A stretch of DNA of 64,000 bases, from NCBI GenBank assembly GCA_029891385.1, contig CM057233.1, positions 35,137,540-35,201,539 on the forward strand, written 5' to 3'. The notes under the pieces were generated by a model. The model saw only the letters and a program-made list of their open reading frames with translations. It searched no databases and was not told where the DNA came from. The stretch comes from Erythroxylum novogranatense. Its lineage: Eukaryota; Streptophyta; Magnoliopsida; Malpighiales; Erythroxylaceae. Positions 10,905 to 23,385 of this stretch are shown here, piece by piece; position 1 is the stretch's first letter, and every line of letters begins with the position of its first letter. A program made the position numbers and the translations under genes.

Positions 10905-11837
10905 TATCTTTATCTGGTCATACTTTTATGCATGAGATGCACATGCTCAATTCACAATACTTGTGTCACAGCCTATCACACTATGTCCAATTTCGAATGA
11001 AACCGATTAATTTCAATTAATGCACGTATAACACTTCTATATCACATTCCAAATATTTCGGACACCTTTGGTCCGAAATCAATAAAAAACAATCACACAA
11101 ATCCTTCCTTACTCCACATGGTATAGGTGCGTAAAATGTAACATATATAGGTTGAGAAACCAACTAGGTTACTCACCGCATTCGAAGCTTGCGCCGAAGT
11201 CTCAAAGATCGTCCGTGGAATGACGATCCAACGGTACCTCTATAACAGTCAAATAATTTCTCATTACTAAATGCACAATCAAAATAATTCAATGATGCAC
11301 ATGTCGTAAATAAAAGATGTACAATGCCTATTCATGACCTTCCTGGCGCAATTCCCAAATTCCCACTTTCTTTGTCAAATTCTAATTTTTTACTCAATTG
11401 ATCAATAATAACTCATTTCAATTCAATAACATGCCATGGAACTCCACAAGTTTCAAATCTAGCATTCAATCAATTACCAAGTCATGCCCACTAGGATATT
11501 CTCAAGAAAGACCTCAAAATCAGTGTCACTATTCTCTAGGTCAAAATTCACCCTTTATGCTCAGTTCTAAAATCCCAATAGCATTTCCTTAAATTCATGA
11601 ATCTCACAATTATACTCCAATTATCATGAAACAACCCTTAGGCTGTGAAAACAATCTAAACCCAACTTTCACTCACAAATTGAGATCTTAAAAACCTGAA
11701 TTCAAACCTTCATTCTTCATAACAATTGTACACCTCTTTCTCTAGATCATAACGAATCAATAATCACCTCAATTGGAGGTCCACACCATTAGTTATGGCT
11801 CAAAAACTAAACCAACTTAGTTCAGGAAAACCAGGCT

Positions 11838-12020
11838 CACCGCAACGTAAGGACGCTCGCCCCGGCGACAAAGCTAGCTTGCCGCGGCATGGAAAGTTTG
11901 AGGATCACCGCGACGTGCTTCAGTAAGCTCGCCGCGGTGAGTAAATGAAAGTTCCCCGCGGCGAGAACACAATTTTCTCGCCGCGAAGTGCGGACTCCCA
12001 GTCGTCTTCTCCGACGAGTT
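11838..12020. repeat. CpG palindrome array, element F 3' LTR
   Basis: Repeated GCCGCGGCGAG, CGCGACGTGC and related words in a GC-rich stretch within AT-rich LTR. Several are slightly decayed compared with 17817-18000. Confidence 0.75.
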
Positions 12021-12907
12021 TCTCACTCTTTTCTCTTTCAACAACAGCCATAACCAACCATAACTACCCCAATCTATCACAATTAAACCCATGTATGCAT
12101 TAAGCTAACAAATAAACAACATTAAACCATTTACTTATCAAAATCAAGCTTTAAATCTCCAAACTACCGAAAATCCTCCAACCCTTTCCTCTTTTCTCTA
12201 ACACCCACGGTGAGCTTCTGAACTCTCGAAAATCATCACTCTCTCAAGGATTCTAGTTGATCTTCAACCACAAAGAAGGAGCAAGCAAAATCTCGAAGAG
12301 AGGATCGAAAATCACCCAAGGAAGAAAAAGCCATCGTGCCCTAGGAGAGAAGGATTTCTTTTCTCCCGATTTATAACACTTAAGGCATTTAAAGGTTAAA
12401 CAAATATGCCCCTGGTCTTTTTCCTCCTAATACATTTAAATCTCTTTCTCTTTTCACAATCATTTCTAGTCCAAATTTGTCTCCAATTTCCAATGGCTCG
12501 ATATATTAATCTCTAAAATCATATATATCTAATTTCCATTACCATTGGACAATTATTTCAGTACTATATAGTCAATCAGTCCGTCACTCGGAAAATTTCC
12601 AGTCCGGACATTTCCTCCCAATTTTTCTAGAAAATTTCGAAGAGTCACTAACAATTGAAAATCATTCTAAAATAGTTCTAATTCCAATTCTCAAACACAA
12701 TTATCTCAGAAATTACAACACAGATCATATTTACAATTAAATGCTGGGAATTTTCATGAATGCATGTACATAAAAGTGCATGTGCCAAATGACTCATTCC
12801 TCTCAAATTAGAGACCAAGTATATGAACATATCAAAATATGCAATGCAAACTTCTAGCCTATCCCAAATTACCAATTTACCCCTCCCATCGAGGATGGGT
12901 TGTTACA

Positions 12908-15900
12908 ATTCTCCCCTCCTAACAAAAATTTCGTCCTTGAAATTTCATATCTAATAGATCAGAAAGGCATGGGAATCGATCGTACATTTATATTCTGCTT
13001 CGCATCTATCTCAATACACGATTAAATTATGCTAATTCACTGAAATCAATACAATCAATCACCCCTTTTTCCTTTCTTAAACTCTACAATGTCTTAACTG
13101 TTTCCTCGTGGTTACTCGAAATTCTTCACTTTCGGTATCAATAACTCATATATCAAATCAGAGCAATATTTCCTAATGTTGTCAATGTAACACTTTGTGA
13201 ATCCGAATCATTTTTTTAGTGTTAAATCAGTAATCTCGTAAGATTTCATAGCCTCCATATTAATCTTCTCGACTCAATGTCATTAACTTGGATCACTCAA
13301 ACCCGATTACAGATTCATTTTACTTATCAATATTATCTAAAAACAATCATGGCCTTCTACTATTCTTAGGCCCTGTTCACTTTAATATAGGGGTGAACGA
13401 CTCTTTTTGGCTGTAAGACCCCTTATACACTATTCGAATGGTGCCACCGATATAACAATTGTTATGCCCACAATCAATCTGAACTATACAGCAATCTCAT
13501 GCCCCAATAAATTCCAAAAGCATCAATTTCACATTTGTCTATAGCAGTCAAATCTATTGGTCATTCCCACATATAATCATTCAATGTTACATTCTAAATC
13601 ATCAATTACTCTTTCAATGTACTCTTACTAAACCATGAAGCTTCGATTGTTCCTTGAGTTTTCTTTAACAGTGGGTATTACACATACTTCCTAATTCAGT
13701 CATAAATACCATTTTCAATTTCCTCGATACGATCCGCATATTCTAAATTCTCAATATGGATTTTGCCAATCCTTTGTATACACACCTGATTTGGAAATTC
13801 CAATAGTTAATAATACTTTCTTTTCCTGCCCCTAGCTAGCTTGACCAGTCACTCAGTATTACACTAGATCTTATAACTTTATCGCCCAAATTGTGATCTT
13901 CAGTCTTTGACTTTTCTATTCAATACATTAAATTGCATCACTAGCTTAAATTTTGAAACACACAATCGCATAATCCTTTTCAGTTCTTTCAAACTCCCAA
14001 GATATCTTAACCATTATCGATTTACATATTCATAGATATATCCACAAATATTTCTGTACGAATAGAAGCTCCAAATGTATCTTTTTACATTCATCAGTCA
14101 TAAGATTCACACGTTTTTCCTCAAACATTTTTGTCAATTAGCTAAGACCAGAAAACCTTTAACAACATTCGGATGTATCCAACATACAACTAGTTCTAAA
14201 TAACTCCAAATTCCGTATACATATGTCCCTTGCACGTTCGCATTTCAACATCACCTCTATCGTCATTAAGTCTCCCAAAGTGCCAAATTTGAATACTAAT
14301 TCATCTCTAATTTATTTATTCAAGCAAAGGTTCATTCTTATGAAGCTTTCATGATATGAAATTTCCTTAACTATGCCAACTATTTTTCTTCACTTTTCAA
14401 ATGCATTTGATATATCATTAATGATCATAGTCACTATCCACATGAAACACAATTGAGACACTCTACTATTCAATACTATAATACTGTCAGGGACATTGTT
14501 ATCTCTGACATTTACAACCCTAAACTCCATATACCCATGATCGACACATGTTCTAACACATGTTCCTTTAAACTATTTTTTTTTTTTTTTTCCACATAAT
14601 CAATTTATTGCCATTATTACAAACTGGGTTGAAAACACATTCATCCAATCCACTTGTACTTTACGAACATATTTACACAAAATATACATGAACCTATATT
14701 CTCCTCATATTCACAACTAATGTCTCTTTAATATTCAAAATCTTGGTACATAATCAGATCTTTACATTATCATAACGCATACCTTTTCAGTAACATATTC
14801 TATCTCTTACACTAGAGTCTCCGCTAGGATTAGGACTCCCAATAATGACTTTTAATTCATTTTAGATAAATCTCAAATTTATCTTTACATTGATATTTTG
14901 TTCAATTGAATCATCTGATCGACTTAACCCAATTTAGGAAAATTCTTCTTTGAAAGAAGATTTCTCACTACTTTCCTCGATAACATTCATGGAATTCCTA
15001 ATCATCAACAGTCATCTCACTTATTGCCAGTCAGTCCCAATATCTTAGGAGCTCAATTTTAGCTATACATTATATCCTATGAAGATCACTTTATGCCTCA
15101 ATTCACACAATTAGGACATCCTTTTTAATAAAATTTAGTGAAATAATTTCCATCAAAATCATTACATCATATCAAGAGACAGATGTAAGACAACTCACCA
15201 ATTAATCATTTACATTAAGGGTACCCTGATCTCATTTGATTTTGACAACACTCTCCCGTTTTACACTTGTCCTCGCTCGTGAGGATTATGCCATGATCAT
15301 GTCCTTAGCATATAAGAATTTCAATTCATTCCCAATTGATCACTATAAGCACTTTCATCTCTTACATCTAACTCATATTAAACTTTAAACTATACTAGCA
15401 ATTATCTATTAGCTCACTAGCCAGGATGCTTCCATTATCAGATGTGCGATCCCATAGGCAAATCAACTGAACCTTGACAACTATTTCATCTACCATTATT
15501 ACTGTCTTACATTTCAATCTTTTCATTATTGCATCATACCCATGTATTTTCACACTCAAATCAATATCATAGATGTACAATCATTCTTGATTTTCCACTT
15601 ACATATGCTGACTCTAAGTCATAAACCCTTATTTATAAACTCCCATCACGGTAATCAGATCAAATTTTAGCCTCTACAGATCGTAGAACATTTTTACTTC
15701 ATCCATTTTGCTTATACACTTTCAATCTTGCCATTTCTAACATATCTCCATATTTCCTCTATCAATCCACAGCTATATATTCATATGTATCCCACGTTAG
15801 CGAATATACTCAGTATAACTCTGATGTTGTATTTCATAAAATGTCCACCAATAATAATACACTTAATCTTCATTTATCAAATCGAATCATACTCTTTTTC

Positions 15901-16097
15901 TGATTCCATGATATATACGACTTTTCCTCACTAATTCTAATGACTTAAACACTTGATACAGGCTCCTACATGTGACTCATATGCTAGACGGGGGATCAGT
16001 TGTCACTGTCTGCCGTGACATGACTTAAATGCATGTACTTGACCCATGTTTCAGATTGCCCATGTAATATTGTACTTCTAGGCTCTGATACAACAAA
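12908..16097 (-). pseudogene. Element F interior: primer site, decayed pol, polypurine tract
   Basis: No open frame of useful length. Reading the minus strand, a TTGTATCAGAGCC primer site (16081-16093) is followed by a 6-bp hairpin TGTCAC/GTGACA (16001-16020). Near 14393-14460 the translation reads VTMIINDISNAFE, aligning with the RT active-site region (FIDDILVYS) of element A and almost identical to the same decayed stretch in element B. A PPT reading TTAGGAGGGGAGAAT ends at the LTR. The interior is homologous to 31168-34710 and 41578-44882. It must depend on enzymes from elsewhere (inference). Confidence 0.8.
16001..16020 (-). repeat. Leader hairpin near primer site, element F
   Basis: TGTCAC and GTGACA separated by eight bases form a 6-bp stem about 60-80 nt from the primer site. 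It is conserved in position and sequence in elements B and C. Confidence 0.7.
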
Positions 16098-16493
16098 TGT
16101 AACACCCCACTCCCGCCAGACCCGGACCCGATATCGATGGTGATATCCGAGACTGTGCCCCGTGAGGGTGGCGTGCTAGAGAACTCAACTCATTCAAAAT
16201 TCGATACGTAACTTTTCTCAGACATTCTAGCGGAATTCAAATAATCAAAGAGGGCAAAAGCCCTTTCCAATCATCCATGCCAATTTCAAAATTCTCATAT
16301 GGCCATTTGGCCCTTTTCACAAATACTAACCACTGAGTCATGTCAAATTACAATTCATACTAAAAATTTCTGAATAACCAATTTGATACAAAATATAGAC
16401 ATGTAATGCAAACGCGAACTGATCCCGACCTCTAACCTTCACTTGAATGCTGAAAGAATACTCCCGTGTGTCTGACGGGGTACCAATCAATCC

Positions 16494-17157
16494 CTGAAAA
16501 AATATTTGCAATGTTGGGTGAGTTTGTGAACTCAGCGAGAAACCATCATTGATGGTTCACCCAACTTATGTATTCACAAATCATATACAGATAATCACAC
16601 AATAGCATTTACAGAAATATCACAAGCAATTTCATTTTTCACATTTCGCAGCCAATCATATACATATGCAATGCGCATGTGACACTTCCATTTTCTTTTC
16701 GTTGTTGTGACCGTGAGGCTGAAACTGTCCCAGTGACGGGCACATCGCGTTGAGCTTGTGGCTCTGAATACGTTAGGCATGATATGCCCTGATACGGTGA
16801 GCCTGAGGCTCTGAAATACGTTGGACCTGAGGTCCTGTGTGTTGAGCTTAGAGCTCTCAAATATGTTGGCTACTCCGGTCACAACTATCTTTATCTGATC
16901 ATACTTTTATGCATGAGATGCACATGCTTAATTCACAATACTTGTGTCACAGCCTATCACACTATGTCCAATTTCGAATGAAACCAATTAATTTCAATTA
17001 ATGCACATATAACACTTCTATATCACATTCCAAATATTTTGGACACCTTTGGTCCGAAATCAATCAAAAACAATCACACAGATCCTTCCTTACTCCACAT
17101 GGTATAGGTGCATAAAATGTAACATATATAGGTTGAGAAACCAACTAGGTTACTCAC
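16494..17157 (-). other. Intron-like interval in element F 5' LTR
   Basis: On the minus strand: ACAG|GTGAGTAACC to ATATTTTTTCAG|GG, about 660 bp. This is the upstream LTR of F, so it is the copy that would be transcribed. It encloses the three-way-junction motif (16513-16565) and the hairpin chain (16704-16885). Not proven to be spliced. Confidence 0.45.
16704..16885 (-). repeat. Hairpin chain, element F 5' LTR
   Basis: Closed by GTTGTGACCG and CGGTCACAAC, with the same run of 4-5 bp stems as the other F LTR. Single changes tend to lie in loops or linkers. Confidence 0.75.
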
Positions 17158-17816
17158 CTGTACTTCCGAGCTACTGCTTGGAAGTCTCAGCACTGTCCGT
17201 GGAATGACGATCGAACGGTACCTCTATAACAGTCAAATAATTTCTCATTGCTAAATGCACAATCAAAATAATTCAATGATGCACATGTCGTAAATAAAAG
17301 ATGTACAATGCCTATTCATGACCTTCCTGGCGCAATTCCCAAATTCCCACTTTCTTTGTCAAATTCTAATTTTTTACTCAATTGATCAATAATAACTCAT
17401 TTCAATTCAATAACATGCTATGGAACTCCACAAGTTTCAATTCTAGCATTCAGTCAATTACCAAGTCATGCCCACTAGGATATTCTCAAGAAAGACCTCA
17501 AAATCAGTGTCACTATTCTCTAGGTCAAAATTCACCCTTTATGCTCAGTTCTAAAATCCCAATAGCATTTCCTTAAATTCAGGAATCTCACAATTATACT
17601 CCAATTATCATGAAACAACCCTTAGGCTGTGAAAACAATCTAAACCCAATTTTCACTCACAAATTGAGATCTTAAAAACCTGAATTCAAACTTTCATTCT
17701 TCATATCAATTGTACACCTCTTTCTCTAGATCATAACGAATCAATAATCACCTTAATTGGAGGTCTACACCATTAGTTATGGCTAAAAAACTAAACCAAC
17801 TTAGTTTAGGAAAACC

Positions 17817-18000
17817 AGGCTCGCCGCAACGTAAGGACGCTCACCGCGGCGACAAAGTTAGCTTGCCGCGGCATGGAAAGTTTTAGGCTCGCCGCGACGT
17901 GCTTCAGTAAGCTCGCCGCGGCGAGTAAATGAAAGTTCGCCGCGGCAAGAACACAATTTTCTTGCCGCGACGTGCGGACTCCCAGTTGTCTTCTCCGACG
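17817..18000. repeat. CpG palindrome array, element F 5' LTR
   Basis: Includes the perfect 14-bp palindrome CTCGCCGCGGCGAG at 17912-17925 and related words GCCGCGGC and CGCGACGTGC about every 20-30 bp. Confidence 0.8.
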
Positions 18001-18891
18001 AGTTTCTCACTCTTTTCTCTTTCAACAACAACCATAACCAACCATAACTACCCCAATCTATCACAATTAAACCCATGTATTCATCAAGCTAACAAATAAA
18101 CAACATTAAACCATTTACTTATCAAAATCAAGCTTTAAATCTCCAAACTACCGAAAATCCTCCAACCCTTTCCTCTTTTCTCTAACACCCACGGTGAGCT
18201 TCTGAACTATCGAAAATCATCACTCTCTCAAGGATTCTAGTTGATCTTCAACCACAAAGAAGGAGCAAGCAAAATCTCGAAGAGAGGATCGAAAATCACC
18301 CAAGGAAGAAAAAGCCATCGTGCCTTAAGAGAGAAGGATTTCTTTTCTCCCGATTTACAAAACTTAAGGCATTTAAAGGTTAAACAAATATGCCTCTGGT
18401 CTTTTTCCTCCCAATACATTTAAATCTCTTTCTCTTTTCACAATCATTTCCAGTCCAAATTTGTCTCCAATTTCCAATGGCTTGATATATTAATCTCTAA
18501 AATCATATATATCTAATTTCCATTACCATTGGACAGTTATTTCAGTACTATACAGTCAATCAGTCCGTGACTCGGAAAATTTCTGGTCCGGACATTTCCT
18601 CCCAATTTTTCCAGAAAATTTTGAAGAATCACTAACAATTGACAATCATTCTAAAACAGTTCCAATTCCAATTCTCAAACACAATTATCTCAGAAATTAC
18701 AACATAGATCTTATTTACAATTAAATGCTGGGAATTGTCATGAATGCATGTACATAAAAGTGCATGTGCCAAATGACTCATTCCTCTCAAATTAGAGACC
18801 AAGTATATGAACATATCAAAATATGCAATGCAAACTTCTAGCCTATCCCAAATTACCAATTTACCCCTCCCATCGAGGATGGGTTGTTACA

Positions 18892-19203
18892 ATAGGACCC
18901 TTGGCTTATAGATTGGCATTGCCGAGTGAGATGTCGCAGTTGCACGATGTCTTCCAAGTGAGTATTCTCCGGAGATATCGTTCAGACTCGACTCATGTGA
19001 TTCCGGCTCAGGAGATTGAGGTGGCCAGTAATTTGAGTTATGTAGAGGAGTCGATTCGGATTGTGGGGTCTCGGATCAAGTAGTTGAGGAGCAGGGTGAT
19101 TCTATTAGTGAAAGACCTATGGAAGAACCACTCAACTGAGGAGGCGACTTGGGAGACTGAGGAGCACATGAGGAGGCAGTACCCTCATCTGTTCGATCAG
19201 TCA
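18892..19203 (+). pseudogene. Element A integrase C-terminus with chromodomain
   Basis: Resumes integrase after element F in frame (GPLAYRLALP). It then reads LHDVFQVSILRRY, the conserved end of chromovirus integrases, and a chromodomain-like tail with VEESIRIVGSRIK, a stop at 19081-19083, LLVKDLWKNHSTEEATWE and EEHMRRQYPHLF. Chromodomains of this group bind marked histone H3 and steer insertion toward heterochromatin. EATWE and the YPHLF ending are typical of Tekay-like elements. One stop splits the domain. Confidence 0.9.
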
Positions 19204-19230
19204 GGTAAGAAATTTCGGGATGAAATTTTT

Positions 19231-19246
19231 ATTAGGAGGGGAGAAT
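19231..19246 (+). other. Polypurine tract of element A
   Basis: TTAGGAGGGGAGAAT directly precedes the 3' LTR start TGTAACATCCCG. Just upstream, AAATTTCGGGATGAAATTT forms an inverted repeat, also kept in B, C and F. Confidence 0.9.
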
Positions 19247-20369
19247 TGTAACATCCCGTTAGCAATGTGATGGGCATATTGGTAATTCGGATAGGTTAGA
19301 ATTGAGTGCTTTCATATTTTAAACTGCACATGCATTTTGCCTCTATAAGTATAGATAAATGATTATTATTGCACAAGCACATGCATGTATGACATATTCC
19401 CGGTATAATTGTGTTAATTGGAATTTTGTGAGTTTTTGTGTGGTTTGTGATTGGAATAGTGAATTGGATTGAAAATTGAGTTATAAAGGTTTTAAAAATG
19501 AAATTGGAGTGTATGATCATGTGTCTTATATTTTGAGGATTTATAGGAATTTTCCTGGAATTTTTGGAGTTTTAAGTCCGGATCGAAAAAATGACCTAAA
19601 GGCTGATAAATTGGATTCCGGTTCCGAAATTGATTGGCAATTGGCATGAGATAATTAGAGTTATGATTTTAAGATTTATTAATTATAGCCATTGCAAAAT
19701 TGGGAGAGATTAGAATAAGAATTGGATTTTTAAACCCTTAGAAGTGGACTTGTGGCATGTCACTTGCCAAACAAGCCCTTAGCTTTAAACCCTTTTGATT
19801 TAAAACCCTATACCTTTTGAATTTGGCTTCCACGACATTTGCTTCCTTGAGTTTGAAAGAAGAAAATTTCTCTTCTTCTCTTCTTCTTCGTGGATCACCA
19901 TCTTTGCTCTTTGTTTCCATTTCTCTTGCTTAATTGCTTCCTCCTTCACCATAAATCTACCCCTTAATCTTTGAGATGGAGAAGATGATGATGGGTGTGG
20001 GATTCGGTGATACCGTGGGTGTTGTTTGAATTAGGGTTGGAGTGATTTTGAAGATTTGCAGATTTCTTCAAGTAAGTTCTCTCTCCTTCTTGCTTTAGAT
20101 AGTTTGATTTATGGATTAATTGGTATTTATTGAGGATTGATTAATGTATTTGATGATTGAAAGATGGTTAGGTTTCGGATGATGTATATATTGATGATTT
20201 TGCTTGCTTTTGTTTGGGTTATTGAGGAATAATAGTTATTGGATGGAATCGAGGTTAGGGATGAGTTGTGGGAAGTGTAATAAGTTGTTTTAGAGTGTTT
20301 AAAGGAAGTTAGAAGGATTTATATTCGGCAGATCTGAGAAATTCTAGGTTTCGGGCGTATTTCTGTGGT

Positions 20370-20560
20370 TGCACGTCGCGACATGTGATGAACACGCCGT
20401 GGCAAGCAAGTCCCTTCCCGCATGCCGTGGCGAGCGTTAGCAGGGTAAGCCGCGATGCACGCGAGGCATACGCCGCGGTGTATGCAGGGGATCTCGCCGC
20501 AGCGAGGATGAGGAAGCAGGAGCGAACACCGCGGCGAGCGATCTTTCGCCGCGGTGAGGA
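20370..20560. repeat. CpG palindrome array, element A 3' LTR
   Basis: CGTCGCGACATG, GCCGTGGCGAGC, CGCCGCGGTG and CACCGCGGCGAGC words at short intervals. This copy keeps more CpG than the 5' LTR. Confidence 0.75.
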
Positions 20561-21076
20561 CGCCCTTTTCTTTAAATTGAGGTTGAGTGTTTTAATTGAT
20601 GGTTTTGAGGTTTCATTCCTATTGAATTGGTTCTTGAGTGATTGAATTTAGAGACTAAGGAATACGAATTTATTGGAATGGAAGTCATGAATCGATTTTG
20701 GAAAGATTCGGGATTAGGATCGGGAATGTTATTGGCTACTGTAAATTATTGGCTATTCTGATTGTTTAGAGGCACAAGTGGAGCGTCGATCCTCTGACGT
20801 GGCTGAAACTTCTCGGCATTAGCTCGGAAGTTTAAAAGTGAGTAACCTAGTTGGTTCCTCGATCTTTGTGTGTTTAAATTTCGTACTCATGCCATGCGGA
20901 AGAAATGGAGGGTCTATGTATTTGATTGTGATTGGTTTCAGACCATAGGTGTCCGAAGAATTGGAAATTTGCTATTGAATTGTTATATGTGTGTTATTAC
21001 ATGTGAATTGGGCATGTGCTATTTAGCAATTGAAACATATGCATTTCATGCATAAAAGTATAATCAGATAATGGCG

Positions 21077-21327
21077 CCAGTGACCGAAGCGATAACGATT
21101 TCGAGCTTTAAGCTCAACGCACAGGGCTTCGTGCCCAACGTATTTTAGAGCCACTGGCTCAACGTATCAGGGCATTCAGGCCCAATGTATTCAGAGCCAC
21201 AAGCTCAACGTAATGTGACCGTCTACCAATCGGAACGACGTCGGGCATTCGGTCCCACGTATTCAGAGCCACAGCTCAGCCTTGATGACCGCATACCGGC
21301 TCGACGATTTAGGCGCACGGTCATAAC
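21077..21327 (+). repeat. Hairpin chain, element A 3' LTR (expanded)
   Basis: GAGCtttaaGCTC, GGGCttcgtGCCC, GAGCcactgGCTC, GGGCattcagGCCC and GAGCcacaaGCTC, then a second set. Closing arms CCAGTGACCG and CGGTCATAAC are partly decayed. Confidence 0.7.
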
Positions 21328-21499
21328 AACGAAATAAAATGGGAAGTGTCACATGTGCATCGCATATGCAAATGATTGAATGTGAACTGTGTGAAAGGCG
21401 AAATACCTTATATGTGTAAACGGATAATGGATGTGACTTTTCGAATATGTTATTGTGTGATATTATGTGAAATTATATGAACTGTTTGTATATGCATGA

Positions 21500-21552
21500 G
21501 TTGGGTGAACCATCGATGATGGTTTCTCGCTGAGTTCGCAAACTCACCCAAC
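21500..21552 (+). repeat. Three-way-junction motif, element A 3' LTR
   Basis: GTTGGGTGA ... TCACCCAAC with inner ACCATCgatGATGGT and GAGTTcgcAAACTC, all intact. Confidence 0.78.
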
Positions 21553-22249
21553 ATTGCATTATTTTTCAGAACCGTGTTAGTAGACTCCTAGCTCCAGAGA
21601 TAGACTTTTCCTGCCGTGTGGATCTAGTTGGCACGAGAAGTTATGGCACACAGTTCGATCAGCTGGGATCGATTTTTGAGGATGACCTAGTTTAGAATTT
21701 TGTCTCAGTTTTCCTTTTGGGTTATTGTAGATAGACTTTGGAAAACTGATAGACTTGTACATTTATGGTTTTTAAGAAATGAAATTAGAAAGAAAGTTTG
21801 GTTTCAAAATTTAGTGATTTTAATATTGCGGTATTATTATATTGATGCCATGTGGATTATATAATTGATCATTCGTAGTGCACCCTCATCGTGGGTTATG
21901 TATCGGAACGACCTACGGGCATCCCGGTGCGTGCCCCACGGTAAGGGGGCGCTACAGTCCCATTGAAGGGCTTATTAAAATCTGTCCCTTATCCAATGCT
22001 GGATACAGGGCTCACCAAATGCTGAGCCTAAGGCTCTAATCACTCATGAGCTTGAAGCTCAGTTACGCACGTTGAGCTAACAACTCTAATCGGTGGTGAC
22101 TCTAGTCGACAGCCATAATATCTCACACAACGCTAGACATATAACGATATGTCATACATTTTACAATTTACTGTATCTCATGTTCATTATTATGTCAGTA
22201 TATGGCATTTTGCCTGTCATTCAATCAGTATATCAAATCAAAAGCAGTA

Positions 22250-22740
22250 TACATCAATCGTTGAGCCATAGGCTCTAGAACTGTCCCTTTAAGGGCTCGT
22301 TTAATCATTGAGCTTATAGCTCTAAAATTGCGCCATTTAGGGCTCATAAATCGTTGAGCTTGCAGCTCTGAAACTGTCCCATTTAGGGCTCATTAATCGG
22401 TGAGCGCGTCTTAGGGGTAGGAGAGCCCTCTGGGTATGCACTACTTCCCACGCGTCTTAGAGTTAGGAGAGCCCTCTGGGTATGCACTAACTCATCAAGC
22501 GTTGAGCTTTTCGCTCTGCAACTGTCCCGTCAAGGGCTCATTAATCATTGAACGCGTCTGAGGGGTAGGAGAGCCCTCTGGGTATGCACTAACTCATCAG
22601 TCGTTGAACTTTTTGCTCTGCAACTGTCCCATCAAAGGCTCATTAATCAGTAAACGTGTCTTAGGGATAGGAGAGCCCTCTAGGTATGCACTACTCCCTT
22701 TCAAGCTCGAGGCTCTTTTTTAGTAGTCGAGCTTGAAGCT
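22250..22740 (-). repeat. Tandem hairpin array in LTR D
   Basis: Two unit types are interleaved. One reads GTTGAGCTT..GCTCTG..ACTGTCCC..AAGGGCTCATTAATC. The other begins CGCGTCTTAGG and contains GGAGAGCCCTCTGGGTATGC, at about 22404, 22451, 22553 and 22655 (spacings 47, 102 and 102). The second unit also occurs once in each LTR of element C (37723 and 45549). Confidence 0.8.
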
Positions 22741-23211
22741 CTGATCAGTATATCACAGTCATTTCTAATCTATTCCAGATTTTCACATCGCAAATACAAT
22801 TACACTATCACATTCTCACAACATTTCGGTATACTATCACTTCAACACTCTGGACCTACTATCCGGAGTTCACATACAACACTATATCATCATTTTACTT
22901 CAGAGAATTTAAATTACTGAAATATAACATTTAATACTTTGAGAACCGTCTAGATCACTCATCTGGCTTCTGCGCTAACGCCTGGAAGTCTCAGTAATGA
23001 CGGTGGACTGACTTTCCGAAAGCCTCATTCACAATGCAGACACCCTATTTTACACATTGCCCAATCAAAAATAATACTCATATAGCAATTCACTACAATC
23101 AACGTATCATGCACTTACGTGATATTCCCGGCTCTAATTATCAGAACTCAATAGATATACTCAAATCAGTCAAGTCGTTTCCAAAATTCAAAGTTTAATC
23201 GAAGAAAAGGA

Positions 23212-23385
23212 GTCCTCGCCGCGGCGAGCTACCTTTTTCATGTTGCGACGTGCGCCTTTCGCTTGCTGCGACGTGCGGCCCTGCGTTCATCGCGATGTGC
23301 ACCCTGCGTTCATCACGACGTGCAAAAATTCGCGCGCCGTGACGTGCTTATGAACACATCTCGACGTGCGAGCTGTCTCCTTCCT
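23212..23385. repeat. CpG palindrome array, LTR D
   Basis: GCCGCGGCGAGC, GTTGCGACGTGCG, GCTGCGACGTGCG, CGCGATGTGC and CACGACGTGC words, partly decayed by C-to-T-like changes. Confidence 0.7.

Larger units (their letters stand above)
10514..11176 (-). other. Intron-like interval in element F 3' LTR
   Basis: On the minus strand it opens with GTGAGTAACCTAG and closes with ATATTTTTTAG, about 660 bp. The acceptor is TAG here and CAG in the other LTR. It encloses the motif at 10532-10584 and the hairpin chain at 10723-10904. Splicing is inferred only. Confidence 0.35.
10118..12907 (-). repeat. Element F 3' LTR
   Basis: The plus-strand left end TGTAACACCCC and right end GGTTGTTACA give TG...CA termini on both strands. 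It is a near copy of 16098-18891. It holds the hairpin chain, three-way-junction motif, intron-like interval and palindrome array listed separately. Confidence 0.93.
10118..18891 (-). mobile_element. Element F: non-autonomous Ty3/gypsy element (8.77 kb)
   Basis: Two LTRs of about 2.79 kb (10118-12907 and 16098-18891) flank a 3.19-kb interior. Target duplications ATAGG sit at 10113-10117 and 18892-18896 and fall in frame in A's integrase. On the minus strand the order is LTR, primer site (16081-16093), interior, polypurine tract (12908-12923), LTR. The interior has no usable reading frame, only decayed pol. The LTRs are very similar to each other by eye, so insertion is fairly recent compared with A. 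Confidence 0.94.
16098..18891 (-). repeat. Element F 5' LTR
   Basis: Near copy of 10118-12907 with TG...CA ends and TSD ATAGG on the outer side. It has an intact donor-like ACAG|GTGAGT, acceptor-like TTTTTTCAG, hairpin chain and palindrome array. Confidence 0.93.
1..21956 (+). mobile_element. Element A: Tekay/Del-like Ty3/gypsy chromovirus, left end outside window
   Basis: A degenerate but recognisable LTR retrotransposon in the order 5' LTR, primer site, gag, protease, RT, RNase H, integrase, chromodomain, polypurine tract, 3' LTR. Integrase after RT marks it as Ty3/gypsy, and the C-terminal chromodomain marks it as a chromovirus. Two later insertions, G1 in gag and F in the integrase tail, interrupt it, each with clean 5-bp target duplications. 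The left end lies outside the window, so its own duplication cannot be tested; the base after the 3' LTR starts gtccc. The two LTRs differ by many substitutions and several indels, so by eye A is older than F or C. No intact protein is left. Confidence 0.93.
19247..21956 (+). repeat. Element A 3' LTR (2.71 kb)
   Basis: Runs from TGTAACATCCCG after the polypurine tract to GCGCTACA. Its latter part matches 1-1610. It has an extra segment of about 130 bp in the hairpin chain (21210-21320) missing from the 5' LTR. It holds an intron-like interval from AA|GTGAGTAACC (20837) to ATTTTTCAG (about 21568). Confidence 0.92.

Noticed and set aside
22250..22740. Array resembling a CRISPR
   Set aside because: Units are unequal, interleaved and hairpin-like, there are no unique spacers of constant size, and the context is plant LTR DNA.
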